Source of the DNA: Ferruginibacter paludis | GTDB lineage: Bacteria > Bacteroidota > Bacteroidia > Chitinophagales > Chitinophagaceae | Direction: 5' to 3' | Assembly (NCBI RefSeq): GCF_030409685.1 | Contig: NZ_JAUFQJ010000019.1 | Coordinates: forward strand, 30,053-94,052 | Length of the DNA: 64,000 nucleotides | Shown: in pieces, positions 63,401 through 64,000 of the stretch | Numbering within the stretch: position 1 is the stretch's first letter | How the letters are laid out: every line of letters starts with the position of its first letter | Notes under the pieces: model-generated | What the model saw: the letters and a program-made list of their open reading frames with translations, nothing else | Told to the model about the DNA's origin: nothing | Database searches by the model: none | Program-made: the position numbers and the translations under genes

Positions 63401-64000
63401 CTAATTCGATTTAAATACTTTTACAAAATCTACATACATGCTGCCGGTTACAATTTGCGCAGCATTAAAATTAGAAAAGAAATCGCCGCCAACTGCCAGG
63501 TTCAGCGCAACACGTTCTGTTTTGCCAAAGAGATTGGGCACATAACTGCCCGTTTTAGTTTCAACTATAACCCCGTCAAATAAAGAGGTTAAACTATTTT
63601 GCGACCATATCATTTCATACACATGATAACAATCTGTGAGGCTTACGCCGGAGGTAATGATACCTACCTGGTTTTTTACCAGGTTCCTGTTGGCGGCCCT
63701 GCCATAAAAATAATTGGTTTGGTATTTAAAAGGCTCCTGCCCTCTCGCCTCCAGGTAATCTATTTCTCCCTGTGTTGGCCATGGATCGCCATAGCTCCAA
63801 AAGGCAGGCCACATACCATAACCGGCGGGCAGTTTTATGCGGGCCACTATCCGTATTTTAGGAGTAACGGCGGATGCTGAAATATTGGTTTTACATTCAA
63901 TTCTGCCAGAGGTATAATTAAATGTTTTGGGTGTTGCATTATAAATTCCTGTGATGTTGACCCACCATTCCTGAGTGTTGACCCACCTGAGAAGCGGGCA
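63401..64000 (-). CDS. glycoside hydrolase family 16 protein, 5' end outside window
   Basis: An open frame enters from the right edge and stops at 63401, giving about 199 codons. It reads NYTSGRIECKTNISAS, then ARIKLPAGYGMWPAFWSYGD and the catalytic EIDYLEARG (nucleophile and acid/base glutamates either side of the Asp), then VALNLAVGGDF and YVDFVKVFK, which is the order in GH16 laminarinase/endo-beta-glucanase enzymes. The visible part covers the catalytic core and C-terminus. The first 20 or so codons at the edge (LLRWVNTQEWWVN) come from a tandem repeat and do not look like GH16, so the gene may be joined to something else there. Confidence 0.82.
   Translation of the reverse strand, partial: CPLLRWVNTQEWWVNITGIYNATPKTFNYTSGRIECKTNISASAVTPKIRIVARIKLPAGYGMWPAFWSYGDPWPTQGEIDYLEARGQEPFKYQTNYFYGRAANRNLVKNQVGIITSGVSLTDCYHVYEMIWSQNSLTSLFDGVIVETKTGSYVPNLFGKTERVALNLAVGGDFFSNFNAAQIVTGSMYVDFVKVFKSN
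63945..63987. repeat. near-identical tandem repeat at the right edge
   Basis: ATTCCTGTGATGTTGACCCACC (63945-63966, 22 nt) is followed at once by the 21-nt copy ending in the same TGTTGACCCACC (63967-63987). Multiple short repeats of this sort are found at the ends of some insertion sequences (IS21-like), but only the edge is visible. Confidence 0.6.

Noticed and set aside
1..64000. CRISPR array, rRNA genes, prophage or intact transposase
   Set aside because: No regularly spaced repeats, no rRNA-like sequence and no transposase, integrase or phage structural motif seen.

Overview
The window looks like a chromosomal segment from a member of the Bacteroidota, most likely Chitinophagaceae or a close relative. 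Pointers are a type IX secretion (Por) C-terminal sorting domain, a DUF4834 protein, tiny Cys-rich lipoproteins, TAnnTTTG-type -7 promoter boxes with -33 boxes about 19 bp upstream, near absence of Shine-Dalgarno sites, and A+T-leaning coding sequence. No plasmid, phage or CRISPR hallmark is visible.

Left part (1-17.9 kb) is ordinary housekeeping: a truncated VPS10/BNR-repeat secreted protein, an aminotransferase, a 40-residue lipoprotein, a glycosyltransferase, a SixA-like phosphatase, a PurF-like amidotransferase, a beta-barrel protein, a CAU-anticodon tRNA, a HAD hydrolase, the rimP-nusA-infB operon, a SurA-like isomerase, HflX, a Rieske protein and tRNA-Asn.

Middle (18.5-42.7 kb) is a large biosynthetic gene cluster made of two divergent operons from a shared 302-bp control region. 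The leftward operon encodes homologues of the long-chain olefin/beta-lactone pathway: an alpha/beta hydrolase (OleB type), an AMP-dependent beta-lactone synthetase (OleC type), a reductase (OleD type) and a double OleA-like thiolase in which the first half keeps the Cys-His-Asn triad and the second half has lost it but keeps the OleA glutamate. They are joined by a diiron protein, a P450, a DUF6629 membrane protein, a phosphopantetheinyl transferase and APS kinase. The rightward operon encodes a fatty acyl-AMP ligase, a flavin monooxygenase, an ACP-KS-AT-DH-KR-ACP polyketide synthase and a C-A-T peptide synthetase (predicted Gly) with no thioesterase. A convergent sulfotransferase closes the cluster. 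The likely logic is a fatty acid activated by the FAAL, extended once, joined to an amino acid, and then fed to, or combined with a partner by, OleA-type head-to-head condensation, with oxidation and sulfation as tailoring. The product is not one I can name.

Right part (43.5-64 kb) is accessory and surface biology: a T9SS-exported protein, an intact M13 metallopeptidase, a MORN-repeat protein, a 7TMR-DISM histidine kinase whose gene overlaps tail-to-tail with a NarL-type regulator gene, then an A+T-rich island (52.8-60.2 kb) of two astacin-like lipoproteins, an unrecognised secreted protein, a decayed gene and a secreted caspase-like/TPR protein. A second M13 gene, broken by a deletion, frameshifts and a nonsense codon, lies beyond it. 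The window ends in a PhnB/VOC protein and a GH16 fragment carrying a tandem repeat at the very edge.
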